Assembly: GCA_016719945.1 (NCBI GenBank)
Contig: JADJYE010000008.1
Span: 458,900-522,899 of the forward strand
Source: Polyangiaceae bacterium
GTDB lineage: Bacteria; Myxococcota_A; Polyangia; Polyangiales; Polyangiaceae
Direction of reading: 5' to 3'
Length of the DNA: 64,000 nt
The notes under the pieces were generated by a model that was given only the letters and a program-made list of their open reading frames with translations, did not search any database and had not been told where the DNA came from. Every line of letters begins with the position of its first letter. Within the stretch, counting starts at the first letter, position 1. Below are positions 45,338 to 53,086 of the stretch, one piece after another. The translations under genes and the position numbers were made by a program.

Positions 45338-46548
45338 GCTCGCCGGTCGAACCGGAGCGCGACGTGCGCTCCAGCGTCGCGCTGCGCAGCGAGCAGGAGC
45401 GCGATTTTCTCGACGTCGTGGTCGAGCAGCGCGCGGGCGAGCCGGCTCGCCTGGGCGCGCTCCTCGAGCGCGCGCGGGTCGAGTCGTCGCGTGAGGAGCT
45501 GTCGAAGCGCGGCTACGACCACGGCTTCCGCGTCGAGGACCTGATCTCTGTCGCCCTGACGGGCGTGCCCGACGGAGAAGAGGTGCGCGCCGGGCGCTGG
45601 CTCGCCCGGCGCTGGGGGCTCCAGGCGACCGTCACGGCCCGGCGCTCCCCATCGGACCCGGTGCGCCTCTCGGCCACCTTCGCGCGGCGAGGCTTTCTGC
45701 CCACGTCTCAGCGGGCCCGGTACGAGCGCGAGGCTGGCGTCCTGCGGCTCGAGGCGTTCGAGCTCCACCCCGTCGAGCACTGCAACCTGCGCTGCGAGCA
45801 CTGCTGCAACATGTCGCCCTACGTCGACGACGCCGTCCTCTCCGCCGCGCAGGTGGGTGAGCTGTGCAAGACCATGAGCCGGCACCTGCGCTGCGACGTC
45901 TTCAAGATCATGGGCGGCGAGCCCCTGCTCCACCCCGACATCACGGGCGTCGTCCGCGCCGCGCGTGACAGCGGTATCGCCGAGCGCGTCCGCTTGTTCA
46001 CCAATGGCTTGCTGCTCCACCGCATGGGCCCCGACTTCTGGGCCTCGCTCGACGAGCTCACCATCAGCGCCTACAGCTCTGCGCCCATCAAGCCAGCCGT
46101 GCTCGAGCTCGCGCGGCGAAAGGCGGACGAGCTCGACTTCGTCCTCAACGTGAAGCAGGTCTCGACGTTCAGCGAGGTCCTGCGCGCCGAGCGCGAAGAC
46201 GACCCCGCGGCCGTGGCGGCGACGTACCGAGACTGCTGGCTGCGCCACCGTTGCATCGTGGTGCGCGGCGGCCGCTTCTTCATGTGCACGCGGAGCGCCT
46301 ACGCGCCAGAGTTCCACGACCGCATCCTGCGCGGCGCACGGCCCGAGGACGCCGCGAGCGCTCTGGAAGACGGCGTCCCGCTCGACGCGCCCGACCTCGA
46401 CGCGCGCCTCGAGGCGTACATGAACCGCGCTGCGCCGCTCGCGTCGTGCCGCTATTGCCATGGCTCGGCCGGGCCGGTGGGCCCGCACCGGCAGCTGGCG
46501 AAGGCAGACGTCCGCGCCGGGCGGCTTCGGGTCCTCGAGGGAGCCTGA
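45334..46548 (+). CDS. radical SAM enzyme with N-terminal extension and SPASM-like Cys tail
   Basis: A 404-residue protein; GTG start overlapping the lipoprotein stop. The [4Fe-4S] motif CNLRCEHC spans residues 150-157, followed by MGGEPLLHPDI (GGEP, SAM binding). The C-terminal third has Cys at CWLRHRC, FMCTRS and CRYCHGS, enough for an auxiliary cluster as in SPASM/twitch enzymes. Residues 1-145 are unusual: the stretch around residues 20-72 (DFLDVVVEQRAG, EELSKRGYDHGFRVEDL) faintly resembles a Nif11-type RiPP leader or recognition helix. The reaction could be C-C, thioether or dehydrogenation chemistry on a peptide or sugar; the substrate is not known. Confidence 0.82.
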   Translation: MSSPVEPERDVRSSVALRSEQERDFLDVVVEQRAGEPARLGALLERARVESSREELSKRGYDHGFRVEDLISVALTGVPDGEEVRAGRWLARRWGLQATVTARRSPSDPVRLSATFARRGFLPTSQRARYEREAGVLRLEAFELHPVEHCNLRCEHCCNMSPYVDDAVLSAAQVGELCKTMSRHLRCDVFKIMGGEPLLHPDITGVVRAARDSGIAERVRLFTNGLLLHRMGPDFWASLDELTISAYSSAPIKPAVLELARRKADELDFVLNVKQVSTFSEVLRAEREDDPAAVAATYRDCWLRHRCIVVRGGRFFMCTRSAYAPEFHDRILRGARPEDAASALEDGVPLDAPDLDARLEAYMNRAAPLASCRYCHGSAGPVGPHRQLAKADVRAGRLRVLEGA

Positions 46549-47516
46549 TGCGACCGCCGCTCGAGCCGCGCTTCGAGGAGCGCGCGACCGGGCGAGCCGG
46601 CCGCTCCCTGCGAGGCCTCGTCGGGGGCGTCGAGGGCGGCGGCTTCGTCATCGACCCCGAGGGTGTGCGCGAGGCGCTCGGGGAGGCGCAGGCCACGGGA
46701 CGCACGATCGTGCAAGGAATCGCCCGCTCGACGACCGCGCTCGCGGCGCCGCCGAGCGCCTCGCCTCGCCCGCTGTGGGACGCGCTCGAGCAGACCCTCG
46801 GCGACCTCCCCTCGGGGCGCGTGGCGCTGGCCGTCAGCGGCGGGCTCGACAGCGCGCTGTTATGGGCAGCCCTGGGGGACAGGGCGCAGGCCTTCACGCT
46901 CGCCACTCGGCTGCCGGGCTATTGCGAGGTCGACGACACGCTCGCCCTCGCGCGCCACCTCGGCCTCGATCTCGAGGTCGTCGAGGCCTCCGCTGACGAT
47001 GTCGTCGAGGCGGCGCCGCGGGCGGTGCTCGCCGCCGAGACCCCCCTCTACAACCTGCACCCCGTGGCGCGGCTGCTGCTCGCGGAGCGCATCCGCGCCG
47101 CAGGCTTCGACGTGCTCGTGACCGGAGACGGCGCCGACGAGGTCTGCCGTGGCGAGACCGGGGAAGACTACCTCCCCATCGTTGGGGCGCTCATGCTCGA
47201 AGCTGGCCTCGAGCCCGTCGCGCCGCTGCTCGACGACCGCGTCCGCGCTGCCATGCCGCGCCACCCGGCCAAACGCGCGCTGCGCGAGCTCGCGCTCAGG
47301 CTCGGCGTCCCCAGCGCCCACGCCGAGCGTCCGAAGACCCCTCGCCTCGCGCCCCCGATGGAGGCCGCGCGTCGCCTGCTCGACGAGCCGCTCGCGCGCA
47401 CCCTCGCCGCTCGGCTGGGCCGCCCCATCGACCTCGAGACCGACAGAGGCGTCGTCGGCTTCGGCACCCTCGCCCTGCTCGTGAGGCACCTGGAGGCGTC
47501 GGCGTGTGCGGCATAG
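46548..47516 (+). CDS. asparagine synthase-like amidotransferase, synthase domain only
   Basis: A 322-residue protein with ATG overlapping the previous stop (TGATG) and GAGGGAG just upstream. The ATP-pyrophosphatase motif AVSGGLDSALL is at residues 95-105, with VLVTGDGADEVCRGE further on, as in AsnB C-terminal domains. It lacks the N-terminal Cys2 glutamine amidotransferase domain; instead there are about 90 residues of unknown fold (FEERATGRAGRSLRGLV). It could therefore use ammonia or another amine, forming an amide, a beta-lactam or a macrolactam by adenylating a carboxylate. Next gene encodes a full AsnB, overlapping by 13 bases. Confidence 0.83.
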   Translation: MRPPLEPRFEERATGRAGRSLRGLVGGVEGGGFVIDPEGVREALGEAQATGRTIVQGIARSTTALAAPPSASPRPLWDALEQTLGDLPSGRVALAVSGGLDSALLWAALGDRAQAFTLATRLPGYCEVDDTLALARHLGLDLEVVEASADDVVEAAPRAVLAAETPLYNLHPVARLLLAERIRAAGFDVLVTGDGADEVCRGETGEDYLPIVGALMLEAGLEPVAPLLDDRVRAAMPRHPAKRALRELALRLGVPSAHAERPKTPRLAPPMEAARRLLDEPLARTLAARLGRPIDLETDRGVVGFGTLALLVRHLEASACAA

Positions 47517-49253
47517 CGGGCGTCGTGGCGTTCGGCGGAGGCGGGGGCGACCTCGAGGGACGCGCGCGTGCAATGGGCGCGGCCCTCGCCCACCGGGGCC
47601 CGGACGGGCGCGGTCTCTGGTGCGACGGCCGTGCCGCCCTCGCGCACTCGCGGCTCGCGATCCTGGACAAGGAGGGCGGCAAGCAGCCGATGCGCTCGCG
47701 GGATGGCCGCTTCGTCCTCGTCTACAACGGGGAGGTCTACAACCACGTCGAGCTGCGCCGCGAGCTCGGGGGCCCCTTCGAGACCCGCTCGGACGCGGAG
47801 ACCCTCCTCGCCGCGTACGCGACCTGGGGCGAGGCCTGCTTCACCCGACTCAATGGCATGTTCGCCCTCGCGCTGTGGGACACCGCCCGCGAGCGACTGC
47901 TCCTCGCGCGAGATCGCCTCGGGGTGAAGCCGCTCGCCTACGCGTGGGACGGCCGCGAGCTCACCTTCGCGTCGGAGGCGCACGTGGTCGCGCGCGCCGC
48001 GTCCCCGCCCGTGCGGGCCGACGAGCGCGTTCCTCGAATACCTCGTCGCTCCGGTCTTCTCGGGGGTCGAGCGCTCCATGTTCGCCGGGGTCGAGCTGTT
48101 GCAACCGGGACACACGGCGACGTTCGACCTGCGCGGGCGGACGTTGTCGCGGTACTACCGCTTCTGCGTCGGCTCGGACGCAGACGCCTCCCCCGGGCCC
48201 GAGGAGCTCGCGAGCGCGCTCTCGCGCGCGGTGGAGCGGACGCAGATGTCCGACGTGCCGCTCGCGGTCTCCCTGAGCGGGGGCCTCGACTCGACCCTGG
48301 TCGCGAGCCTCGCCACGCGCACCTTTCCGAGCCCCCCGAGCGCGTTCACCATCGCGTTCGAGGGGGCGGACCGCTTCGACTATGCCCGCTCGGCGATCGT
48401 GACCAGCGACGACCTGCCCTTCGCCCGCGCCGCCGCCGGCGAGCTCGGCCTCGAGCTGACGCTCGTGCACGCGCCCCAGGCAGAGCGAGCCGCCGACCTC
48501 GCCCGCGTCGCAGCGGCGAACGACGCGCTTCCGGCCTGGGAGCAGGAGGTCTCCCAGCACAGGATCGCGCGTGCGGTCCGCGAGCGCGGGCAATCCGTGC
48601 TGCTCGTCGGCGACGCCGCAGACGAGACCCATTTCGGCTACCACTTCCTGCTCGACCCCGTCGCGCTCTCGAGCCCCCGGCGCATCCTCGAGCGCTTCGG
48701 CCCGATGCCCATCCGGCGAGACGTGCTCGAGGATCCGCTCGCGACGTTCACAGAGTGGTACGAAGCGTGGTTCGATCCGTCCGCGAGCCTGCACGCGCGC
48801 ACTTGCGGCACGACGTCGCTCATCGTCGAGCGCTGGCTGCCTCGCCTGCTCCACAACGGCGACATCCACATGATGGCTTACGGCGTCGAGGCGCGTGTCC
48901 CCTTCGCGGACATCGAGCTCCTGGCCCTCGCGGGGCGCGTCGCACCCGCGGCCGGGCTCGCGGGCGGAGTCGAGAAGGCCCTGCTGCGCGAGGCGGCGCG
49001 AGGCCTCGTCCCGGAGCCGATCCGCACCCGCAAGAAGTCCGCGCTCCCGAAGGACCAGGCGACCGAGTCGCTCTACAAGGCCGAGGTCACGCGCCTGCTG
49101 CGCGAACCGCCGCGCCTTCTGACCGACTTCGTCGACGTGTCCAAGCTCGAGCCCTTGCTCGTGGACGAGCGCCCGCTCGGCGAGTGGGAGCGCGCCCAGC
49201 TCTTTCGCACCCTGATGATTACCCATTTCGCGCACCACCACGGGCTGCCGTGA
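47504..49253 (+). CDS. asnB: glutamine-dependent asparagine synthase family protein, frameshifted
   Basis: About 582 residues when joined. GTG start gives Met-Cys, keeping the glutaminase nucleophile (CGIAGVVAFGGGG), with ALAHRGPDGRG and YNGEVYNHVELRREL. The frame slips at about 48015-48017 (an extra G before the AFLEYLVAP segment); the synthase domain follows with AVSLSGGLDSTLV, LVGDAADETHFG and GVEARVPFADIELL, which is the normal AsnB C-terminal fold. Full-length members amidate carboxylates with Gln-derived ammonia. In this operon it probably acts in the pathway rather than in basal Asn synthesis. Stop overlaps the next start (GTGA). Confidence 0.88.
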
Positions 49254-50419
49254 GCACCGTCCTGTTCGCGGTGCTGTCCGAGCGCGGGCACATCCACCCC
49301 TTCTTGGGGACCGCGGAGGAGCTCGCCACGCGCGGGCACCGCGTCTTGTTCGACGCCCCCTGCGACGTACGCCCCGCCATCGCCAAGGGTGGCTTCGAGC
49401 AGGCGCTGATCGCGGGCAGGCCGCCGCCGCCGCTGCCGGCCGGGGCGCGAGGAGCGGCGTTCGCGTCGCTGGTCGCCGACCCCTCGCGCCTCGCGACGTG
49501 GATCGCTGAGATGTTGATCGACACCGTGCCGGCCGAGGTCGAGCGCCTCGGCGCGGTGGTCGCGGCCACGAAGCCGAGCGTGATCGTGGCCGACCCGATG
49601 GCCTACGCCGCGCCGATCGTCGCCTCGCGAGAGGGGCTCCCCTGGGTGGCGCTGTCGACCTCGCTCAACCCGGTCGTCCCGGACGCTTGGGAGAGCGCTC
49701 TCATCGCCACGACTCGCGCCCTGCCCCGCCGCGCGCTGCTGTCCCGCTATGGCCTCGACCGCGTGGCCTTCCGCGTGAGCGACTGCCTCTCGGAGCATCT
49801 CACCATCGCCCTCACCACCCCCGCCCTCGTCGGGTCGCCGCCTTCGGGCGTGCTCTTGCCCGGCGCGGCGCTCCCGCTCCGCTCGCGGGCTGCCGAGGCC
49901 CCGACGCCGCATCGAACGTCCGGTCACCCACTGGTCTTCATGTCCCTCGGCACCCAGATCTACCACCAGCCGCGCATGTTCCAGGTCGTCGCCGAGGCCT
50001 TGGCAGGGCTCCAGGTCGACGCGCTCTTCGCGTGCGGCGATCCGTCGCAGCTCGGCCCATTGCCCGCGAACGCGCGCGCCGTGGCCTACGCTCCGCAGCT
50101 GGAGGTGCTCGCCGATGCCGCGCTCATGATCACCCACGGGGGAGCCAACTCGGTCACCGAGGCCCTGACCCTCGGCGTTCCGCTGCTCGTCTCGCCGATC
50201 TGCAACGACCAGCCGCACAACGCGCGCTTCGTGGCCGAGAGCGGCGCGGGGCTCAGCTGCGACCTGGCGACGGCCTCTGTCGCCGAGGTGCGCACTGCCC
50301 TTCAGCGCCTGCTCGAGGACCCTACCCCGCGCGCGCGCGCCCAGGAGATCGCTGCCTCGTACGCCGCCGCGGGAGGCGCGAGGACGATCGCTGATCACAT
50401 CGAGGGGCTCCTGCCGTGA
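49250..50419 (+). CDS. MGT-type (macrolide) UDP/NDP-glycosyltransferase
   Basis: A 389-residue GT-B enzyme of family GT1 with GTG start in a GTGA overlap. N-terminal acceptor domain: FAVLSERGHIHPFLGTAEEL, then VVAATKPSVIVADPMAYAAP. C-terminal donor domain: VFMSLGTQIYHQPRMF, VAYAPQLEVLADAALMITHG and the PSPG-like GGANSVTEALTLGVPLLVSP with a terminal NDQPHNA. Such enzymes glycosylate small molecules, often secondary metabolites. The neighbouring genes suggest an aglycone made in the same operon; donor sugar not known. Confidence 0.9.
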   Translation: MSTVLFAVLSERGHIHPFLGTAEELATRGHRVLFDAPCDVRPAIAKGGFEQALIAGRPPPPLPAGARGAAFASLVADPSRLATWIAEMLIDTVPAEVERLGAVVAATKPSVIVADPMAYAAPIVASREGLPWVALSTSLNPVVPDAWESALIATTRALPRRALLSRYGLDRVAFRVSDCLSEHLTIALTTPALVGSPPSGVLLPGAALPLRSRAAEAPTPHRTSGHPLVFMSLGTQIYHQPRMFQVVAEALAGLQVDALFACGDPSQLGPLPANARAVAYAPQLEVLADAALMITHGGANSVTEALTLGVPLLVSPICNDQPHNARFVAESGAGLSCDLATASVAEVRTALQRLLEDPTPRARAQEIAASYAAAGGARTIADHIEGLLP

Positions 50420-51384
50420 CGCCCATCCCGCTCACGATCGCCGCAAAGAACGAAGAGGCCACCCTCGGCCCCTGCCTCGACGCAATCCGGGCCGCGGCTC
50501 ACTACGCCGAGCGCCGCGAGGGCCTCCGCTTCGACGTCCTCGTGGTCGCCGACGATTGCAGCGACGGCACGGCAACGGTCGCGCGCGGCCGCGGCGTCCG
50601 TGTCCTCGAATCCACCGGCGGCAAGGTCGAGGCGCAGCGCGCTGGCGCGCGCGGCCGGGAGGGGCCGTTCCACGTCTTCGTCGACGCCGACGTCCTCATC
50701 GCGGAGGCCACCCTCCACGCCCTCGCGCGCGCTCTCTTCGAGCGCCCGCAGGTCTTCGTTGCCACGCCTCCGCGCCTCCCCTTACCCCCCAGGAGCCGCT
50801 CGCGACTCGCGCGCGCGCTGTGCATCTACAACCAGCGGCGCGGCTTCTCCTCGCAGCGCACGTGGTTCAATGGGCGCTGCTTCGCCATTCGGTCGTGGGA
50901 CATCCCCACGCGCGCTGAGCTCCGCCCGCGCGCTCGCCGCCTCCCGCCCGATCCCTTCTACGACTACGAAGACGGCGTGCGCGCGGACGACATCTACCTG
51001 TCGCGACGCGTCGTCGCCGAGCGGGGCCCCTCCGCCCTCGCCGAGACTGAAGAGGGAGTCGTGCTGTTCCGCGCGGCCGAGACGCTCGAGGGCATGTTCC
51101 GCACCTACCGGCGCATGCGGATGGAGCTCGAGCGAGTGAGCGCGCTGTTCCCCGAGCTCGAGGCCGCCCACGCACGCTATGGCACGCGGCGCATGGATCT
51201 GCTCCCCACGGCGACCCCCTCCGAGCGCCTCGCCCTCGCCCACTTCGACGCCGCGCTCACGCTCTGCCGCGCCCGCTATCGACTCGAGCGCGCGCACGCG
51301 CGGCACCTGGCCTTAGAGCCGCTGGTCCCGTGGCCAGCCATCGCGGAGACCAAGTGTTCGCTCGCTATGCCCACCCGCGGGTAG
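50416..51384 (+). CDS. glycosyltransferase family 2
   Basis: A 322-residue GT-A enzyme with GTG start overlapping the previous stop. LTIAAKNEEATLGPCLDAI is the N-terminal nucleotide fold, LVVADDCSDGTATVARG the sugar-nucleotide loop, and FVDADVLIAEATLHAL carries the DAD metal motif. Later YEDGVRADDIYLSRRVV may hold the catalytic acid. No membrane helices are seen, so a soluble transfer, perhaps to the same acceptor as the GT1 enzyme. Its 3' end overlaps the next gene by 55 bases. Confidence 0.88.
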   Translation: MTPIPLTIAAKNEEATLGPCLDAIRAAAHYAERREGLRFDVLVVADDCSDGTATVARGRGVRVLESTGGKVEAQRAGARGREGPFHVFVDADVLIAEATLHALARALFERPQVFVATPPRLPLPPRSRSRLARALCIYNQRRGFSSQRTWFNGRCFAIRSWDIPTRAELRPRARRLPPDPFYDYEDGVRADDIYLSRRVVAERGPSALAETEEGVVLFRAAETLEGMFRTYRRMRMELERVSALFPELEAAHARYGTRRMDLLPTATPSERLALAHFDAALTLCRARYRLERAHARHLALEPLVPWPAIAETKCSLAMPTRG

Positions 51385-52130
51385 TCCCGCTCGAGGTGTG
51401 GGACGTCACCGTGGGCGGCGCTCGGCTCTGCGACGCTCCGCGAGACGCCACCTTCGGCGCCCGGCTCTTGGAGCTGGCGCTCGGGCTCTCGGCCGGGGGG
51501 CTCGGGCTGTCGGGTGGGGCGCCCCCGCCCGCAGAGCTCCGAGGCGTGACGCGGCTCGTGCTCACGGGGGGCGCGGCGGAGAGCTTGGTACTCCCGATCG
51601 TCGCCGGACTGAGCGTCGAGGTCGACCCTGAAGGCGCCTTCGCGGCGGAGCGCGCCGGCCGCGCAGCGCTCGGTCCCGCGGGCGGGCTCGTCGCGGACGT
51701 CGGGCAGACGGCGATCAAGATCCTGAGCGGCGGGAGACGGCAGCGAGCGCCGCGCGATCTCGACGCCCTTCCGCCCAATGCGCCTCTCTCGCCAGCCTTG
51801 CGTGAACGCTTCATCGACTTCGTGGCCGGCGCCCTCAGCGCGGCCATCGACGGTGAGCTCCGGCCGGCGGGGCTCGTCCTCGCGATGCCGTGTGAGGTGT
51901 CACCCACCTGCGCCCTCGGCGCCTCGAGCTACCCCTACGAAGCGGGAGATCCGACCCTGCTCGACGAGCTCCTCGAGCGCGCAGCCCCCACGCGGGCGCG
52001 CGTCCTGGTCGCCAACGACGCCGAGCTCGCCGCTGCCTCGATCGCGCTTCGCGACGCTCCTCTCGACCCCACCCTCGTGCTCTCGGTCGGCTTCGGCGTG
52101 GGCGCCGCGCTGATCACCAGGCCGTCATGA
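51330..52130 (+). CDS. ROK/ASKHA-like sugar kinase family protein (divergent)
   Basis: A 266-residue protein with GTG start at 51330 (another GTG lies at 51354). Residues about 122-135 (GLVADVGQTAIKILSGGRR) look like the ASKHA phosphate-1 loop, VANDAELAAASIAL corresponds to the ROK NDAN region, and SVGFGVGAALI to the phosphate-2 loop. The zinc Cys cluster of typical ROK proteins is absent. It may phosphorylate a sugar or be a pathway-specific regulator, but activity is only inferred from these motifs. It overlaps the GT2 gene upstream and the PIG-L gene downstream (ATGA). Confidence 0.6.
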   Translation: MASHRGDQVFARYAHPRVVPLEVWDVTVGGARLCDAPRDATFGARLLELALGLSAGGLGLSGGAPPPAELRGVTRLVLTGGAAESLVLPIVAGLSVEVDPEGAFAAERAGRAALGPAGGLVADVGQTAIKILSGGRRQRAPRDLDALPPNAPLSPALRERFIDFVAGALSAAIDGELRPAGLVLAMPCEVSPTCALGASSYPYEAGDPTLLDELLERAAPTRARVLVANDAELAAASIALRDAPLDPTLVLSVGFGVGAALITRPS

Positions 52131-52963
52131 CCGTCGTCGCCCTGTCGCCGCACCTCGATGACGCGGTGCTCTCCATCCCCTGCACGCTGCGCCGCCTCTC
52201 CGTCGCGGGGGAGCGCGTCATCGTATTGACGGTGTTCTCGCACGGCGACGCCTCGTACCGCGAGCGCCGTCGCGAGGACCGCGAGGCTTGCACGACCCTC
52301 GGCATCGAGCCCCTGCACCTCGGCCTCGAGGACGCCCCCTTTCGCCGTGGCATCCCCCTCACCTTCGACGCCTTGATCCATGCCTCGCTCGGGGCCGACG
52401 ACCCAGACATCGCGCGGACGGCAGAGGCCATCGCCCATACCCTCGGTCCGCTCGGCCCGAGCCTCGTCTTCGCTCCGCTCGGCGTCGGCGCCCACATCGA
52501 CCACCGCGTCGTCCATTGCGCCGCGAGGAAGCTTCCATTCCCCCTGCGATTCTATGAAGACCGCCCTTATGCGCTCGTGCGCCATTCCGTCGCCGCCAGG
52601 CTCTTCACCCTCGGCGTGACGGACGGCACGTGTCCGCCGCCGGGCCCGGAGGCGGCGAGGGAGCTGATCGCGAGCGCCAGCCGGGCCCCTTACGTCAGGG
52701 CCACGCTGCCGAGCGAAGGCCGTTCGACCAGCCTCGAGCGACTTGCCCGGCCCCTCCTCATGGGCCCCGGCGAGCGCGCGCCGCGCGTATCCACCCACCG
52801 TGAGCTCTTCCACGACGCCGAGCTCGCGCTCGGGGTCGCGGCGATGTGCGCCTATCGCTCGCAGCTCCCCGGCCTCCTGGGTCCAGATCCCGGGGCCAGC
52901 CTCGTGGGGGACGGCGGGGAGTACGCGGAGACGTTGAGGAAGCTGCCACCAGCAAAGCCGTAG
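52127..52963 (+). CDS. PIG-L family N-acetylglucosamine deacetylase
   Basis: A 278-residue zinc deacetylase. The metal site PHLDDAVLS (residues 9-17) supplies His and two Asp, and GAHIDHRVVHCAA gives the C-terminal HxxH. LTVFSHGDASYRERRREDRE is the family helix with the DREA motif. Members remove the acetyl group from N-acetylglucosamine on glycolipids (PIG-L), mycothiol or bacillithiol intermediates (MshB, BshB) or antibiotics (teicoplanin). The ATG overlaps the previous stop. Last gene of the operon; in this setting it probably frees an amine for the amide ligases or a later acylation. Confidence 0.92.
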   Translation: MTVVALSPHLDDAVLSIPCTLRRLSVAGERVIVLTVFSHGDASYRERRREDREACTTLGIEPLHLGLEDAPFRRGIPLTFDALIHASLGADDPDIARTAEAIAHTLGPLGPSLVFAPLGVGAHIDHRVVHCAARKLPFPLRFYEDRPYALVRHSVAARLFTLGVTDGTCPPPGPEAARELIASASRAPYVRATLPSEGRSTSLERLARPLLMGPGERAPRVSTHRELFHDAELALGVAAMCAYRSQLPGLLGPDPGASLVGDGGEYAETLRKLPPAKP

Positions 52964-53000
52964 GAGGCGCGCATTACACAATATTACAGCGACCGGTGAG

Positions 53001-53020
53001 GTGAGGCCTGCAGGCCTCAC
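53001..53020. promoter_or_regulatory. 20-bp perfect palindrome before the toxin gene
   Basis: GTGAGGCCTG is followed directly by its reverse complement CAGGCCTCAC, so each half-site is 10 bases with no spacer. It sits 38 bases after the PIG-L stop and 66 bases before the RHS start, just downstream of an AT-rich stretch (TTACACAATATTACAG at 52974-52989) that may be a promoter. It could be an operator for the toxin gene; no T-run follows, so a terminator is less likely. Confidence 0.5.
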
Positions 53021-53086
53021 ACCTTGCCAATGGATCGCTCAGCGCTAACGTCGGGCTCGCCAGCTCACCCCTAGGCGAGGCAGACC

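Noticed and set aside
47504..50419. A single 971-codon frame that would fuse the AsnB N-terminus to the glycosyltransferase
   Set aside because: The middle third (48020-49250) is nonsense in this frame, while the AsnB synthase domain and the GTGA start of the glycosyltransferase are clear in the correct frames. It arises from the frameshift near 48016.
44515..53086. Search for a RiPP precursor peptide in the biosynthetic operon
   Set aside because: No free intergenic space exists between the genes, and neither flank (44515-44605 and 52964-53086) has a short frame with a ribosome site and a Cys/Ser/Thr-rich core. A precursor could lie elsewhere in the genome.
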